Translations under genes and position numbers: made by a program
Assembly (NCBI GenBank): GCA_933207985.1
Contig: OW240912.1
Coordinates: 227,174,777 to 227,238,776 of the forward strand
Direction of reading: 5' to 3'
From: Pelobates cultripes
Lineage: Eukaryota; Chordata; Amphibia; Anura; Pelobatidae
DNA: 64,000 nucleotides
Shown here: one piece after another, positions 20,949 through 33,440 of the stretch
Position numbering within the stretch: position 1 is the stretch's first letter
Layout: each line of letters begins with the position of its first letter
Notes under the pieces: generated by a model
What the model saw: only the letters and a program-made list of their open reading frames with translations
The model's database searches: none
Told to the model about the DNA's origin: nothing

Positions 20949-21715
20949 ATAGAAATATAGAATGTGATGGCAGATAAGAACCATTCGGCCCATCTAGTCT
21001 GCCCAGTTTTCTAAATACTTTCATTAGTCCCTGGCCTTTTCACATAGCTAAGATAGCCTTATGCCTATCCCACGCATGCTTAAACTCCTTCACTGTGTTA
21101 ACCTCTACCACTTCACTTGGAAGGCTATTCCATGCATCCATTACCCTGTCAGTAAAGTATTACTCCCTGATATTATTTTTAAACCTTTGCCTCTCTGATT
21201 TAAGACCAGTTAAGTAGCCCTTCTCTGAACTCTCTCAAAAGTATCAATATACTTCTGGAGATATGGTCTCCAGTACGATGTAGAATACTTCACGTGAGGT
21301 CTCACCAGTGTTCTGTACAATGGCATGACCACTTCCGTCTTTCTAGTGCTAATACGTCTCCCTATACAACCAAGCATTCTGCTAGCATTTCCTGCTGCTC
21401 TATTACAATGTCTGCCTACCTTGAAATCGTCTGAAATAATTACCCCTAAATCCCTTTCTCTTTGTTAAAGTTAGGAAACTATCAAATATTCTGTACTCTG
21501 CCCTTGGGTTTTTACGTCCAAGATGCATTATCTTGAACTTATCCACATTAAATGTCAGCTGTCACAGCTCTGACAATTTTTCTAGTTTACCTTCATCATT
21601 TGCCATTTGGCTCATCCCTCCTGGAACATCAACCCTGTTACATATCTTAGTATAATCAGAAAAACACATACCTTACCATCAAGACCTTCTGCAATATCAC
21701 TAACAAAAATATTAA
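20949..21715 (-). mobile_element. CR1-like LINE, 3' part, interrupted (copy 2)
   Basis: Counterpart of 10841-11607, differing by a few bases (for example atccacatta instead of atccaaatta near 21541). It is cut at TTAA 21712-21715 and resumes at 26011. Confidence 0.82.
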
Positions 21716-23473
21716 CCCCTTAAGGACGGAGCCAAATGTACACGTTGTGATCAGTGGCGTACACATAATACATGGGGCCCCGATGTGAAACTGATCTGTG
21801 GCCCCTCCCTCCTGATCCGTGTCCTCCCCACCCCCAACACATACATACAGACAAAGACATACATAGAGGCACACACACAGACACATACACACAGACACAT
21901 ACATATAGACACATACATACAGACACACACATACATACACACAGACAGATACATACAGACAGAAACACACACACATACACCCCCCGACAGACACATAAAC
22001 ACAGACACATACATACACACACACCCCCGACAGACATACACACAGACACATACAGACACACACACAGATACATACAGAGACACACACACATACAGTCTGT
22101 ATTTGTGTGTCTGTATGTATGTGTGTGTGCGTCTCTATGCATGTCTGTCTGTGTGTTACATACAGACACATACATACAGACAGACACAAACAAAATGTTT
22201 AAGTCACCCTCCTGTTTCCTACCTTTTGCAGGAGGGTGACTTCCCTGGGGTTCAGTGTGGGCTCAGCCTGATGGGAGTCAGAGTTCACACTCTGACTTCC
22301 TCCTCCTTCCTCCCGCGCGGCTCTGTCAGATAGCTGGGAGGAGTGACGTGTAGTCACTTCCTCCCAGCTCTGTATGACATCATCACAGGGGGCCCGGTCA
22401 GCACTGGGCGCGCTGTTAAAACTAATTTGAACGCCAATTTTGGCCAGTGTTTGTGACTATGTGGCTACTAAAAATGACTGGACACATCCCATTTGCAATA
22501 CCTTGGGTTGTCTACTATTGCAAATGGTATGCCATCAATTTTCAGTCCTGGGCTACCATACGGTCTCAAAGGCCATGTAACCAATCTGGCGAATTTCAAT
22601 GTGAAAAAACTGAAGTGCAAGCCTTATATTTGACTCTGTAACTTTTGAAAACACCATAAAACCTGTACATGAGGGGTACTGTTATACTCAGGAGACTTCA
22701 CTGAACACAAATATTAGTGTTTCAAAACAGTAAAACGTATCACAACAATTATATCGTCAGTGTAAGTGCCATTTGTGTGTGAAAAATGAAAAAAAGTTCA
22801 CTTTCACTGACGATATCATCGTTGCAATACATTTTACTGTTTTGAAACACTGCTATTTGTGTTCACCTAAGTCTTCTGAGTACAACAGTATCCCCCATGT
22901 ACAGGTTTTATCGTGTCTTGGAAAGTTACAGGGTTAAATATAGTGCTAGCAAATTAAATTCCCTTTTGGCCTGGGTTGTCAAGCAGGTCCCACAAATTGT
23001 AATTAATAAAATGACCTAATTATGTAAAATTATTAAATAAATATATACGTAGAATTATTATATATATATATATATATACACGTGTGTGTGTGTATATTAT
23101 ATATATATATATATATATATAGTGATGTCGCGAACATGAAATTTTCGGTTCGCGAACGGCGAACGCGAATTTCGGCAAATGTCCGGGCGAACCACCATAG
23201 ACTTCAATAGGCAGGCGAATTTTAAAACACACAGGGACTCTTTCTGGCCACAATAGTGATGGAAAAGTTGTTTCAAGGGGACTAACACCTGGACTGTGGC
23301 ATGCAAACTCCGATCTGCGGCTGCATCTTCCCACGGTATTAGAGAGCTATCTACTAAAAGGCTGAAAGACCTAAAGATTACTTAGTATTAGTAAATTCTG
23401 CCCCTACTCACTATGCAGCGAGTAGGGGCATGTCTAGTAAGCAGTGAGCAGCCAGTGGCTGCTCACTGTAAAA

Positions 23474-24160
23474 AAAAAAACCTATTGCCCCCACCCCTGA
23501 GCGGCGGGTGGGGGCCATAAAGATAATGAGGGGGGGACCTACTGTCCTCCCCCCGGCCCCCACCCCTGGGCGGCGGGTGGGGGCCATAAAGATAATGAGG
23601 GGGGGGACCTACTGTCCTCCCCCCCCGGCCCCCACCCCTGAGCGGTGGGTGGGGGCAAATAAATCACAATGGGGGGGGACCTAAGGTCCTCCCCCCTGGC
23701 CCCCACCCCTGAGCGTGGGTGGGGGCCCTAAATACTAAAAGGGGGGGGGACCTAATGTTCTCCCCCCCGGCCCCCACCCCTGAGCGGTGGGTGGGGGCAA
23801 ATAAATCACAATGAAGTCAGGTCCTCCCCTGGCAACCCTGAGCGTGGGTGGGGCCTAAATGCTAAAGGGGGGACAGGTCCTCCCCTGGCCCCACCCTGTG
23901 GCTGGTGGGGCCCTAAACAAAAAGGAGGGACCTAATGTCCTCCCCATTACCCTGGCGGTGGGTGGGGCCCTAAATACTAAAGGGGGGGGACCCTGGGTCC
24001 TCCCCAGCCTAGGCGGCGGGTGGGGGCCCTAAATAAAGGGGGGGACTAATGTCCCTCCCTGACTACCCTGAGTGGCGGGTGGGGGCCCTAGATGCTAAAA
24101 GGGACCCTGTGTCCTCCCCTGGCCTTACCCCTGGCGGGTGGGGGCCCTAAAAATGTGTCC
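23474..24160. repeat. GC-rich minisatellite (copy 2)
   Basis: Identical to the first copy for about 340 bp, then diverging from about 23812 into ragged units (gggggg runs shortened, units truncated). This is what long-read consensus errors in a self-complementary satellite look like. Confidence 0.85.
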
Positions 24161-24394
24161 CCAGGTGGCTGGGGTCCCTGACCCTAAGTGCACCTCCCAA
24201 AAAGAGTGGCCCTACTACCCCCCGTCACCTAAAAATAATGGGGGACCGTTAACAATTACCTGTAAAATAAAATTAAACTTACCATTCGACGTCTTCTTTT
24301 TTCTCAAATCTTCTTTTTCAGCCCCAAAAAAGGCCAAATAAAAAACCATCATAACCCGGCGCAATAAAAAAGCAGTAAAAAAAATATTTCCGCC

Positions 24395-25410
24395 AACCAA
24401 TCAGGTGCTCTGACAGGTAAATGAAGAGACTTCTTTGGAATTTTCCCGCGGCTGTGTAATTTGACTCACTTAACTCTCTGATTGGTTACTTTCATCCCAC
24501 CAATCAGAGTGTTATTCTCAGTCAAATTACCACAGCGTCAAGCATCAAAAGCCTACGCTGTGTAAAATGACACAGAGTACACTCTGATTAATTGGATTTC
24601 AAACTAATAATCAGGTGCTGTGACGGGTAAATGCTTAGGGGCTTTTATCCAGTCTCTTCATTTACCTGTCAGAGCACTCTGATTGGATGGCTTAACCCAT
24701 AGAAAAGCGGCGCCAAAAAAGAATCCATCTTCACCCATGGAGGGCTCCGCGCAGACTGAGCTCTGCAGGGTGGGGAAGGCTTAAAAAGCCTTGCCCCGCC
24801 CTGCAATTAGGCTCAGAGCACTCTGATTGGTGGGTTTAAGCCATCCAATCAGAGTGCTCTGACAGGTAAATGAAGAGACTGACAGGTAAATCTCTACATT
24901 GTAAGTCTCTACACAGGTAAGTTTCTACTCTAATTGGTTGGTTTGAAATCCACCAATCAGAGTGCTCTGTGTCATTTTACACAGCGTGGGAAAGTTCTTT
25001 GGAATTTGACTCATAACAACACTCTGATTGGTGGATTGAAAGTAACAAATCAGAGTGTTATGAGTCAAATTACACAGCGTGGGAAAATTCCAAAGAACTT
25101 TCCCACGCTGTGTAAAATGACACAGAGCACTCTGATTGGTGGATTTCAAACCAAGAAGGATTATTTTTTTTGCGCTTGTTTTTTTTTTTTTTTTTAATTG
25201 CGTCGGTTATTATGGTTTTTTATTTGCCCTTTTTTGGGGCTGAAAAAAGAAGATTTAGAAGAAAGAAAACATCGAATGGTAAGTTTTATTTATTTTTTTA
25301 CAGGTACTTAGTTAACGGTCCCCCCCTCATTATTTTTAGGGTGAGGGGGGTAGGTAGGGGGTTAATTTTTTTTGGGGGGGAGGGGTTGACTAGGGGTTTG
25401 GGGTCACCAA
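24395..25410. repeat. foldback inverted-repeat array (copy 2)
   Basis: Alternating caatcagagtgctctg and acacagcgtgggaaa blocks, then an arm at 25195-25405 complementary to 14085-14300. Open frames on both strands at 24925-25197 have nearly the same amino acid wording, which is a consequence of the palindrome and not evidence of coding. Confidence 0.8.
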
Positions 25411-25536
25411 CTATTGACACACTCTACGACCTCAATAAGACCATTCTCGATAAGACTTTTTCCTTTTACCTATTTATTTTATAACTATTTGTTATTTTAA
25501 CCTAGTTTTATCCTGCGCAGCCCTTATCTTATTTTC

Positions 25537-25599
<63 letters not shown>

Positions 25600-25694
25600 A
25601 ATATCATTCTACGTATATTTTGATATTTATATATCATTATATATATTAATATTAAAATACACTTAGACAGTGTATGTGTATTTATGTGTATGTG

Positions 25695-25734
<40 letters not shown>

Positions 25735-26010
25735 CTTAGATCATATATATAATAAATGTATATATGATCTAAGTATATATTATTTAATTTTACACTGTTT
25801 TAAATGGTTTAATTTTTTTTTACAGGCAGTAAGGGGGAGTACCTGTAGTACCTGTATGCCGTCCATGTGATTGCGAGGTCCTCACAAGGGCCTCGCAATC
25901 ACACAGCGACCGGTTAAGTACATAGGACGGCGGGGACGTGCTATGCCACCCCCCGGCATTTAGAGCCGGGTCCCCAAGGACCGTATAGCATGCCCGCCGT
26001 CCTTAAGGGG

Positions 26011-26329
26011 TTAAAGAGAATCCAAGTATAGATCTCTGAGGTACCCCACTGGTGACAAGCCCAAGCTTTGAATATACTCCATTTACTACAACCCTCTGTT
26101 GCCTGTCACTCAGCCACTGCCTTACCCATTCAACAGTATTGGAATCCAAACTTAAAGATTGCAGTTTATTGATAAGCCTTCTACGTGCAACAGTGTCAAA
26201 AACCTTACTGAAATCTAGGTAAGCAATGTCTACTGCACCACCCTGATCTATTATTTTAATCAAAAAAATCAATAAGATTAGTTTGGTATGATCTCCCTGA
26301 AGTAAATCCATGTTGTCTCTGATCTTGAA
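26011..26329 (-). mobile_element. CR1-like LINE, upstream part resumed (copy 2)
   Basis: Counterpart of 15901-16219, with the same reverse transcriptase motifs and 5' truncation point. Confidence 0.82.
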
Positions 26330-28693
26330 CATATATATTAACACAGTTATTCCAGCTTGTATAAGAAGATGTTCAGCGAATTGCTCTTTACTTTTGAAAT
26401 CTAGTTTTATAAGACATAAACAACTAAAATCTCACAATGAGTAAACATAGAGAGCCACTGGGACTGTAGAAACGAATAGGATGTGATCTAGTTTGGAAAT
26501 GAGAAGCAAGAGCCACATTCAAATTTCAGACTTTGGTTTGAAAGTATTTTTATTAGACTGATTACTCCACAAACGCTTTTTTCCTGGTTTACTGTAAGTT
26601 TTTAATGCTCTGTGTTTAAATAAAACATACAATATTCCAAAGGCATTTGTGGATGCATTTCACCATCACATTTTTCAGTATACAAAATTGTACATCTGTT
26701 ACAATTGAACAATTTTACAATTTAATTTTACTGTTGTATGTTTTTCCTATGTGCACTAGGCCACTCTTTGTGTAAAACTTGTTACTTTATCTAATTGTTA
26801 GTATACATCTACCATCAAGCATCCAGATTAAAAGTGTGCACTGAAAAAAATTGCACAGACTTCATAAATCAATACAGATATAAGCCGTGTAGAAACTAAT
26901 TATTTATTTATCTGTTTGGAGGACTTCTTCTTCAGCTAGTTCTCTGATATTCCTGTGTATAAATAAATGTGTTACATTGTAGCTTTCTTTTAATTATGTT
27001 TGTTTTCTTGGCTAAAACAGTGATACGTTCTAGCTCTAATAAAACGGAATGTTACTCATATATTGTATTTGAATGCCAGGAAGAGGAATTGGCCATTGGA
27101 ATATAAAATCTAGACAGGAATTCACAAAATGTACTGTTCATCATAGACTGAGAAGCAGTATGATTTCAATAAAGTATCAAGCCAAAGACTAAAAAATTTG
27201 AAAAAAAGTGAACTCTTCTTTAACTGATTTTCTTAAACAGATAGAAGGAAATTTGTATATAACAATTGTGTGCTCACATTTCACAGAGCCTATAGGACAT
27301 GCTCTCACTGACCAGAGATATTCATACTTGGTGTATTAAATGTAACCTGACAGTTATCACCTATTCACAAATTTAAAAAAAAAAAATAGTTTTTCTACAC
27401 AACATTCTACACTACTACAATGTGAATTTCTTAATGTATATTTACAGATTTGTTGTACTGTGTATAACTACTTTTTCTTACTACTTTTATTTTATCATAG
27501 TAATAAAAAAAAAAAACAAGAAACATAAGGTGCCAATATCACCACCAGTAGATGAAGCTGGCCTATAAAGTTGGTAAATCCTAGGGTTTTCTTATTATTT
27601 TACTGAATTTGTGTTATATAGTGGGCCCATCATATAATGTAGATCTTTCCATTACAGCAGCACAATGCTGGATCTACATATTAAGCTGACTAATTACAAT
27701 CATTTAAAGCATCAACCATCAAGAAAACAATTGCCACACAAAGGAAACTGATCAATGTAGTCATTGCTCAATGACCACCACTAACTAGCTGAGAAAGATT
27801 TAATTTCAAGACGTGAGCTGTGACAGAATTGGTACAATGGTTGGAAAAATATTGCAGTGATTAGTGCAATTGCTAAAGGTATTATTGGTCTTCATTTGTA
27901 ATGTTGCATTGCTTAGCCACAATACACACATAATGCCATTGACTGCTACTGCCCTAACACAAATCACACTAAGAACCTTAAAAAAAAAAAGCTTAATCTT
28001 TCAACAGATGCTCTGTTCTATGTTCTGCACTTAAACGAATTTGTCAATGGTGTTTATTATGACAGCAGGAACACTGAGTTTTTCAGGAGAAACTCTCTTA
28101 TCTTGTGTACTCTTTTTAAACATCACATTAATGCTGAATCACCTGATATAGTAGAAACCGGTACTATCATACCATGAGTTATGAAGCAATCTCAAAGATC
28201 TCAGTCTGAAGTATTTTAAGCAGAACATGAGTAAAGAAGGTAGAAACTTGGAAGAGAAGTTAAAAATTGAAGTAACTAAACCACTATTACAAATACAGCT
28301 TCACATGAGACATATCAGTCTGATTGACAATTAGTAGCATTTTGAAGCTATAAAAGAAGCCAGGCAATTGACACGTGAATTTTGAAAGGATCCAAAGCGA
28401 CGAAGTAGGCAGTACCTGATTGATAAGTAGTTGTTGCCTGATTTCTGGTGTATCTGTCATAGAATCTAGAAAATGTTTTAAATTAAAATGGTATACATGC
28501 TTGACTACAAACCAAGTAAAATATTATAAATGGAGAAAACTTGAAATTCATACTCTTACTATGGTAAGTTGTCATGGGCATATGCAAATATTACAAGTTT
28601 TTGGAATGAAAAGTTGTATTTATTAAACTGTGTACTTTGGTGTACTTTGTCTTTAAAAGATTTTGCAAACTGGCAAGTTGTGAGAAATGGAAC
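26330..28693. other. unassigned AT-rich DNA (copy 2 and beyond)
   Basis: Counterpart of 16220-18443 up to 28549, then about 140 bp of new sequence. No coding or RNA gene is recognised. Confidence 0.5.
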
Positions 28694-30350
28694 GGGGGCG
28701 GGGCCTGACAGCCAAGATGGCCAGCAGCACTTTCCAAGAGCTCCAACACTAACGAGCTAAAATAAGCAATTTAAGACTGAATCGATGCCCAAAGCAGGTC
28801 TTATCAACCGGAGGACGAAGCTGAAACGAACGGGGAGCATGGGGAAACCCGTCCCTTACATACACGCCACAATACCGTACCGTACTGTCCGGCCATGCGG
28901 CCTAGCTTTAAACGGAGCCATGTGTCTGGGGAGGTGGCCGATGCCCCGGCACTGAACAGGTGCCCGACAGAAGGCTCACAACAGCCCTGCTAACCCCCCC
29001 CTTTGGACCGGTGGGGGTCATCCTGGTCCCCGCTGGGGTCACACACAGCAACACCACTGACTGAACCCATGCAGTCACGGAAGGCGCCGAAATTAGCAAC
29101 CACAGTTTTCACCCACGCAACCCTGGGAGAAAACAGCGAGTTCTACCAATTGCATTAACCGAGCAAACGGACTACTCCGCAAGGCTTGACGAGATATTTA
29201 ACAAATTCTTAGAAACCTGGCCTTGGCCTCAGCAGGATGACAACCCACTTCATGGCAACCGCAAAATGGCCGCTGTGCCTGTGCTCCGGCTCCCTCACAG
29301 CCAACCCCACCGCTCACCACCCAATGCCAAACAGCGGTCTGCAGCAGGGACCACTCGGTTCTCCTCTGGGCTACGAAGCCACAAAAGACAACATTCTACT
29401 CACTGCCCATACACCCGAAAGGTCATCCGGGGACCGGCGCACCCAAAGCCCCACCGCACATCGCGGAGTGACCCGTGGACCTGAGAGAATGATTCCCGTC
29501 TCAGCTTGGGCTAGGGGAAAGGAGCGGCCGCAGCTCTCTCACTGCAGAACCACCCGACGCCATCAGCGGTGCCGTCCCGGGCCGGACTTACCTTACCAGG
29601 CACCGCTGCAGAGAGCAGGCAAGGCCTCACACCACAGACGTCCCATACAGAGGCAGAGCCACAGACCTCCCAGGGGACAGACAACCACCAAGAACCTCGA
29701 CCGCCCCTATGGGAAGAAAGACTCACACCCATTCCAGAAACCACAAACCCGGGCAACAGCGGCGCTACCCTCCAGAGANNNNNNNNNNNNNNNNNNNNNN
29801 NNNNNNNNNNNNNNNNNNNNNNNNNNNNNNNNNNNNNNNNNNNNNNNNNNNNNNNNNNNNNNNNNNNNNNNNNNNNNNGGCCAAGGACGAGCGGGACACC
29901 GGGCGCAAACCACACCTCACATTGCCACAAAAACACATCCAGGCAACCATGAGAGCTTCCAGGGATGATGTGGATCTGCCAAGCCGAGGTATTGGCTGAC
30001 AGTGCCACCTACCCTCAAGCAAAGTACCCATGTCCACCACAGGACTTGCTGTTATACCCCAGCCTGCCGGTACCAAGACAGATAATGCTATTAAAAAGAT
30101 GACATAGTTACTTTTATGTCTGGTTAACCTTTGGCTGCCTGCCTTTACTTATATTATATAAACTGTTAATAGCTCCTGACTGATTCCTCTTCTGCAACTG
30201 TCACTAGTCTAATACTATCCTTACCCTCAACCCCTCTGTTTCTGTGTGTCCAACTTGTCTGGTTACAACTACATGTCTGTTCGTCCACCCATTGTAAAGC
30301 GCTGCGGAATTTGACGGCGCTCTATAAATATCATAATAATAATAATAATA
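28694..30350 (+). mobile_element. LINE-like element: GC-rich head and ATAAT-repeat tail
   Basis: It begins gggggcggggcctgacagcc then aagatggccagcag. A GC-rich head with CAAGATGGCC matches the YY1-type site at the 5' end of L1 elements. The right end has tgtaaagcgctgcggaattt, cggcgctctataaat and (ATA)n near 30349, a 3' tail style seen in vertebrate LINE/SINE ends. Only 1.6 kb (including a gap of unknown length) separates them and no reverse transcriptase is visible. It is either a deletion derivative or two elements. The open frames in the head (for example 29237-29968, through the gap) have no recognised domain. Confidence 0.45.
29779..29878. other. assembly gap (100 N)
   Basis: One hundred undetermined bases inside GC-rich DNA. 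Reading frames running through it have an undetermined middle and cannot be trusted. Confidence 0.98.
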
Positions 30351-32840
30351 ATAATTCCCCAAGTCAGGGAATTGCCCATGTCTTATGCACCCTTATGTTT
30401 TAGTCTAAACATAGATAAGATGTTGTTGCCATGTGAAATGACCAAGTTATGGTCTTGAATCTTTACCAAGTTAAGTTAGGTCCCAAAATGACCTAATTGA
30501 ACAGCTTAGATATAAATATGTGTAGTTATTAATATTAGGAAACAGAAGAGAGATTTTAGAATGTTATTCTATTTTACTGATATTGCAAGTATATACTTTA
30601 ATCTGATAAACTCTGCTATACATTATTGTAATGGATTTTATATTTCTATTTATATTTTTACTTAATAAAATACTTAAAAGGACATAATTTTATTGCTTCC
30701 AAGACAATCTCTATTTTATATTGTATTCTCAATTATTTATATATTTTAAATAGAGGAACTCTTACTAACAACTTAATATTATGGCTAAGATATCTGTATG
30801 GTTAGCCCTGATAATTCTGTGCTTTAAGACATTATAGTGGTAAATAGGGGAACTGACTGTGGTTACAAAGTGATAAAATTACTGTCACCATGTCTTAGAA
30901 ACATATATCTAAGATTTGTGATATCCAAATGGACTGACACAATTTGGTCTTGATGGGAAGAGTATGTGGGAGCTTCGCATCTCAATGACAGCTATTAGAA
31001 ATTGGGACTGACAAATTGCCATGAGCCAGCTTGTATTTTTTTCTTTAACTACAACATTATTATTATACCTCTGTAAATCTACAGCTATTAACTTTTTGTG
31101 CTGTCATGATCACCACAAATGTTTGTTTATGTTTAACTTTTTTTTTATCAATTATCTTCTCTCAAATTGTTTCTTTGCTAGTGTTGAGCTTTATTTGACT
31201 GTAAGCTTGCTAATTCTGAAAGTTTCAAAAAATATATTAATATCGAAAAAGGAAAAATAGAAAATTATTTAATGTGTCAAGATGAATAGTCTCAACAATA
31301 ATGGCAGTCGAGAAAAGAAATGGACCCACTGTGCTTAGGAGAAATATTGGCCTAAATTAAAAAAATAATTATGGAAATAGAAGGACATTTCATGTTGTTT
31401 AATACCACAAAAAATATAAACTTAAATTCAATCATTAACTCTGTGATAAAATCTTAACTAAAAAAAACTACATCACACAGCTGAAATAGATGAAAGGGCA
31501 GCTATATTTAAACTGCATGTGTCCAAAGTTAATGCTTTTTTAGTATGGATAGATATCACATTATTTAATGGAAACAAGAAAAAACATTTTGGAGGGACAG
31601 GAAAACACTAAATAAATTATTTATCAAATTGCAGATAAGATAAACAGCTAAAGATATATGAAAGTGTACCTTAATTTATTCCCCACATATTCTATAGTCT
31701 ATTTCCTGAATTACAAATTATACACTGAAATTCTGTGCTATAATGTTTTCTGCACTGTAGATCAAAAGCAATTGATTTACAGTAACACCGTCTTGGTATT
31801 ATCTATATATTATAGTTTAGAATAACATAAAAAAATACTCAAAGCACTGTTTCTAAAAATATATTATTTTGGTTACCCTGCTTAAAAGGATAGTGTCATT
31901 TAGAAATATCAATATGCTTGACTGGTGTACCAATACACTACTTCAAGGAACCTGAATCAGCTTCTATAACTACTCACAAGTCTCCTTGACTGAGAACTGA
32001 CTTTTAATGGACTATCATTTCTTTACAGAGGACAAGTGGTGTCACTCAGCATTCACGTTCTGGTTATTGATCCAGCCGTGCTCACTGAGATGGCCCAACA
32101 ATTGAAAACTATTAATCATGTCAGTATCAATTAATTAACATCAAACACTGGTTCTCAATATTTTCAGCTACACATCAATTCATACTTTTGGAATTAGTTG
32201 ACTTACCATGTTTGGTATACAGTAAACAAATCTGACCTTTTATCTGCAAAGGAGAGTTTTTCTGTGAATTCTCTGGAACATAATTTGACAAATATGGGTA
32301 GTGTTGAGACGCCAGACTGGCATACTTAAGAGCCAAATGTAGTTATTTATTATTTCGGTGATCTGTCAAGTGATGCATCCCTGGAGTACTATGTAAAACA
32401 CTCAAGAAAAAATAGCTGCCAACAGAAGTCAATGTGCGCCCAGTTAATTCATTGAAAATGCATTTGGTCTGCTAGGAGATATAGCAGCTCAAAAGCAGAC
32501 ATAAAATGAATGTTCAAGGTTTTTATGTTTCCCAAAAAAGCCTTTTGTGTTTTAATGCTGATAAAGAAATGAGCAACATATTTTTTTTTCATTTTTTAGA
32601 AAAAAATTGCTAAAAAAACACTAATGTATATGGTAAAATTTCTCAAAAAAGTATATTTTTGTATGTTGAATAATATATGTTATATAGTATTTATGGTATA
32701 TGAAATATACATCACCGTATGGGAAATACCTTTTCAAATTTGCCACCTGCTTTATACACAGGAACGCAGATCTAAATTATGTGCTAAGTATAGTTAGATG
32801 CTAATTATATTTCAATGTTTTGATATGCGAGAATAAATAG
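30351..32840. other. unassigned AT-rich DNA
   Basis: About 2.5 kb of strongly AT-rich sequence without recognisable repeats, RNA genes or coding regions. The frame at 31021-31260 is Phe/Leu/Ser-rich with no known motif. It is probably intergenic or intronic host DNA. Confidence 0.5.
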
Positions 32841-33440
32841 TACCCATTCGGAACCGATGACGGAATTATTCTGTCGTGGTTATCCTGCCCTACAGGACCC
32901 ATGATGGAATCATTTCATCATACAGTATTTTACCAGCAGGGACAATTTCTCTGCTGTTTGCTGAGAAACCCTATGTATCACTCAATACTCTGTCATCTGC
33001 GGCCAAAATTAATTGCCCCTCACTGACCGATGAACTGTATGACGCATTCAAAGTGTGGCATTCATATTTACTATGGTTGAAGTGTACCCATGGCCTCGAT
33101 GACCTGATTTCTTACAAGAGATTCCTGCAAAATGAATGAGTTTAAATCCCTAGAAATACTTCATACGGTTAACCTCATCACTCAGCTTACTACAAAAATA
33201 ACGGCAGATAGGTGTGGTTTGAAATCCCTGACTCTTGCTGATACTTCTCAAGCTCTTTATATCAGGATATCCTGGAACCTGAACACACAGACAGAATCAC
33301 TAAAAGAGAATCCATATATCGGTCCTTAGAAAGGCCGGGTTAATGAAAAAGTAGAGTCAGTAAAAAGCCGAGGTCAAAAGGAGTAGAGAAGACAGGAAAA
33401 CTGTATGATCAAGCCGAGGTCAAAAGGAGTACAGAACATA
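32841..33440. repeat. probable LTR remnant left of the Tc1 element
   Basis: Two copies of aagccgaggtcaaaaggagt (near 33366 and 33412) resemble wording in the LTR at 61725-62339 (aaagccgaggtcaaggaagc). After the Tc1 insertion the matching context seems to continue to gatcgtgacaccc near 35084, an LTR-like end. The left boundary is not visible. The frame at 32876-33139 has no motif I recognise. Confidence 0.4.

Larger units (their letters stand above)
21716..26010. mobile_element. 4.3-kb TTAA-flanked transposon in the CR1 LINE (copy 2)
   Basis: The same element as 11608-15900 with the same 14-bp ends and TTAA duplications. Total length differs by only two bases although the minisatellite and foldback interior differ considerably. 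The right inner arm is intact here (25195-25405) and degraded in the first copy. The reverse holds for the left inner arm (24150-24360, degraded here). Confidence 0.88.
18544..28549. repeat. second copy of the ~10-kb duplicated segment
   Basis: Counterpart of 9172-18443. It starts inside the TA run next to the transposon terminus and retains the ~740 bp missing from the first copy. Point differences are sparse (for example 20304, 20584, 20703, 21546), in the range expected for two alleles. The satellite region at 23.8-25.4 kb differs most. Confidence 0.9.

Noticed and set aside
9172..28549. Treating the ~10-kb repeat as a genuine segmental duplication
   Set aside because: Both copies end exactly at the 100-N gap, which a real duplication would not be expected to do. 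Kept as a probable assembly overlap.
29237..30076. Open frames running through the second gap
   Set aside because: The 100 N hide any stop or frame change, and the known parts show no domain.
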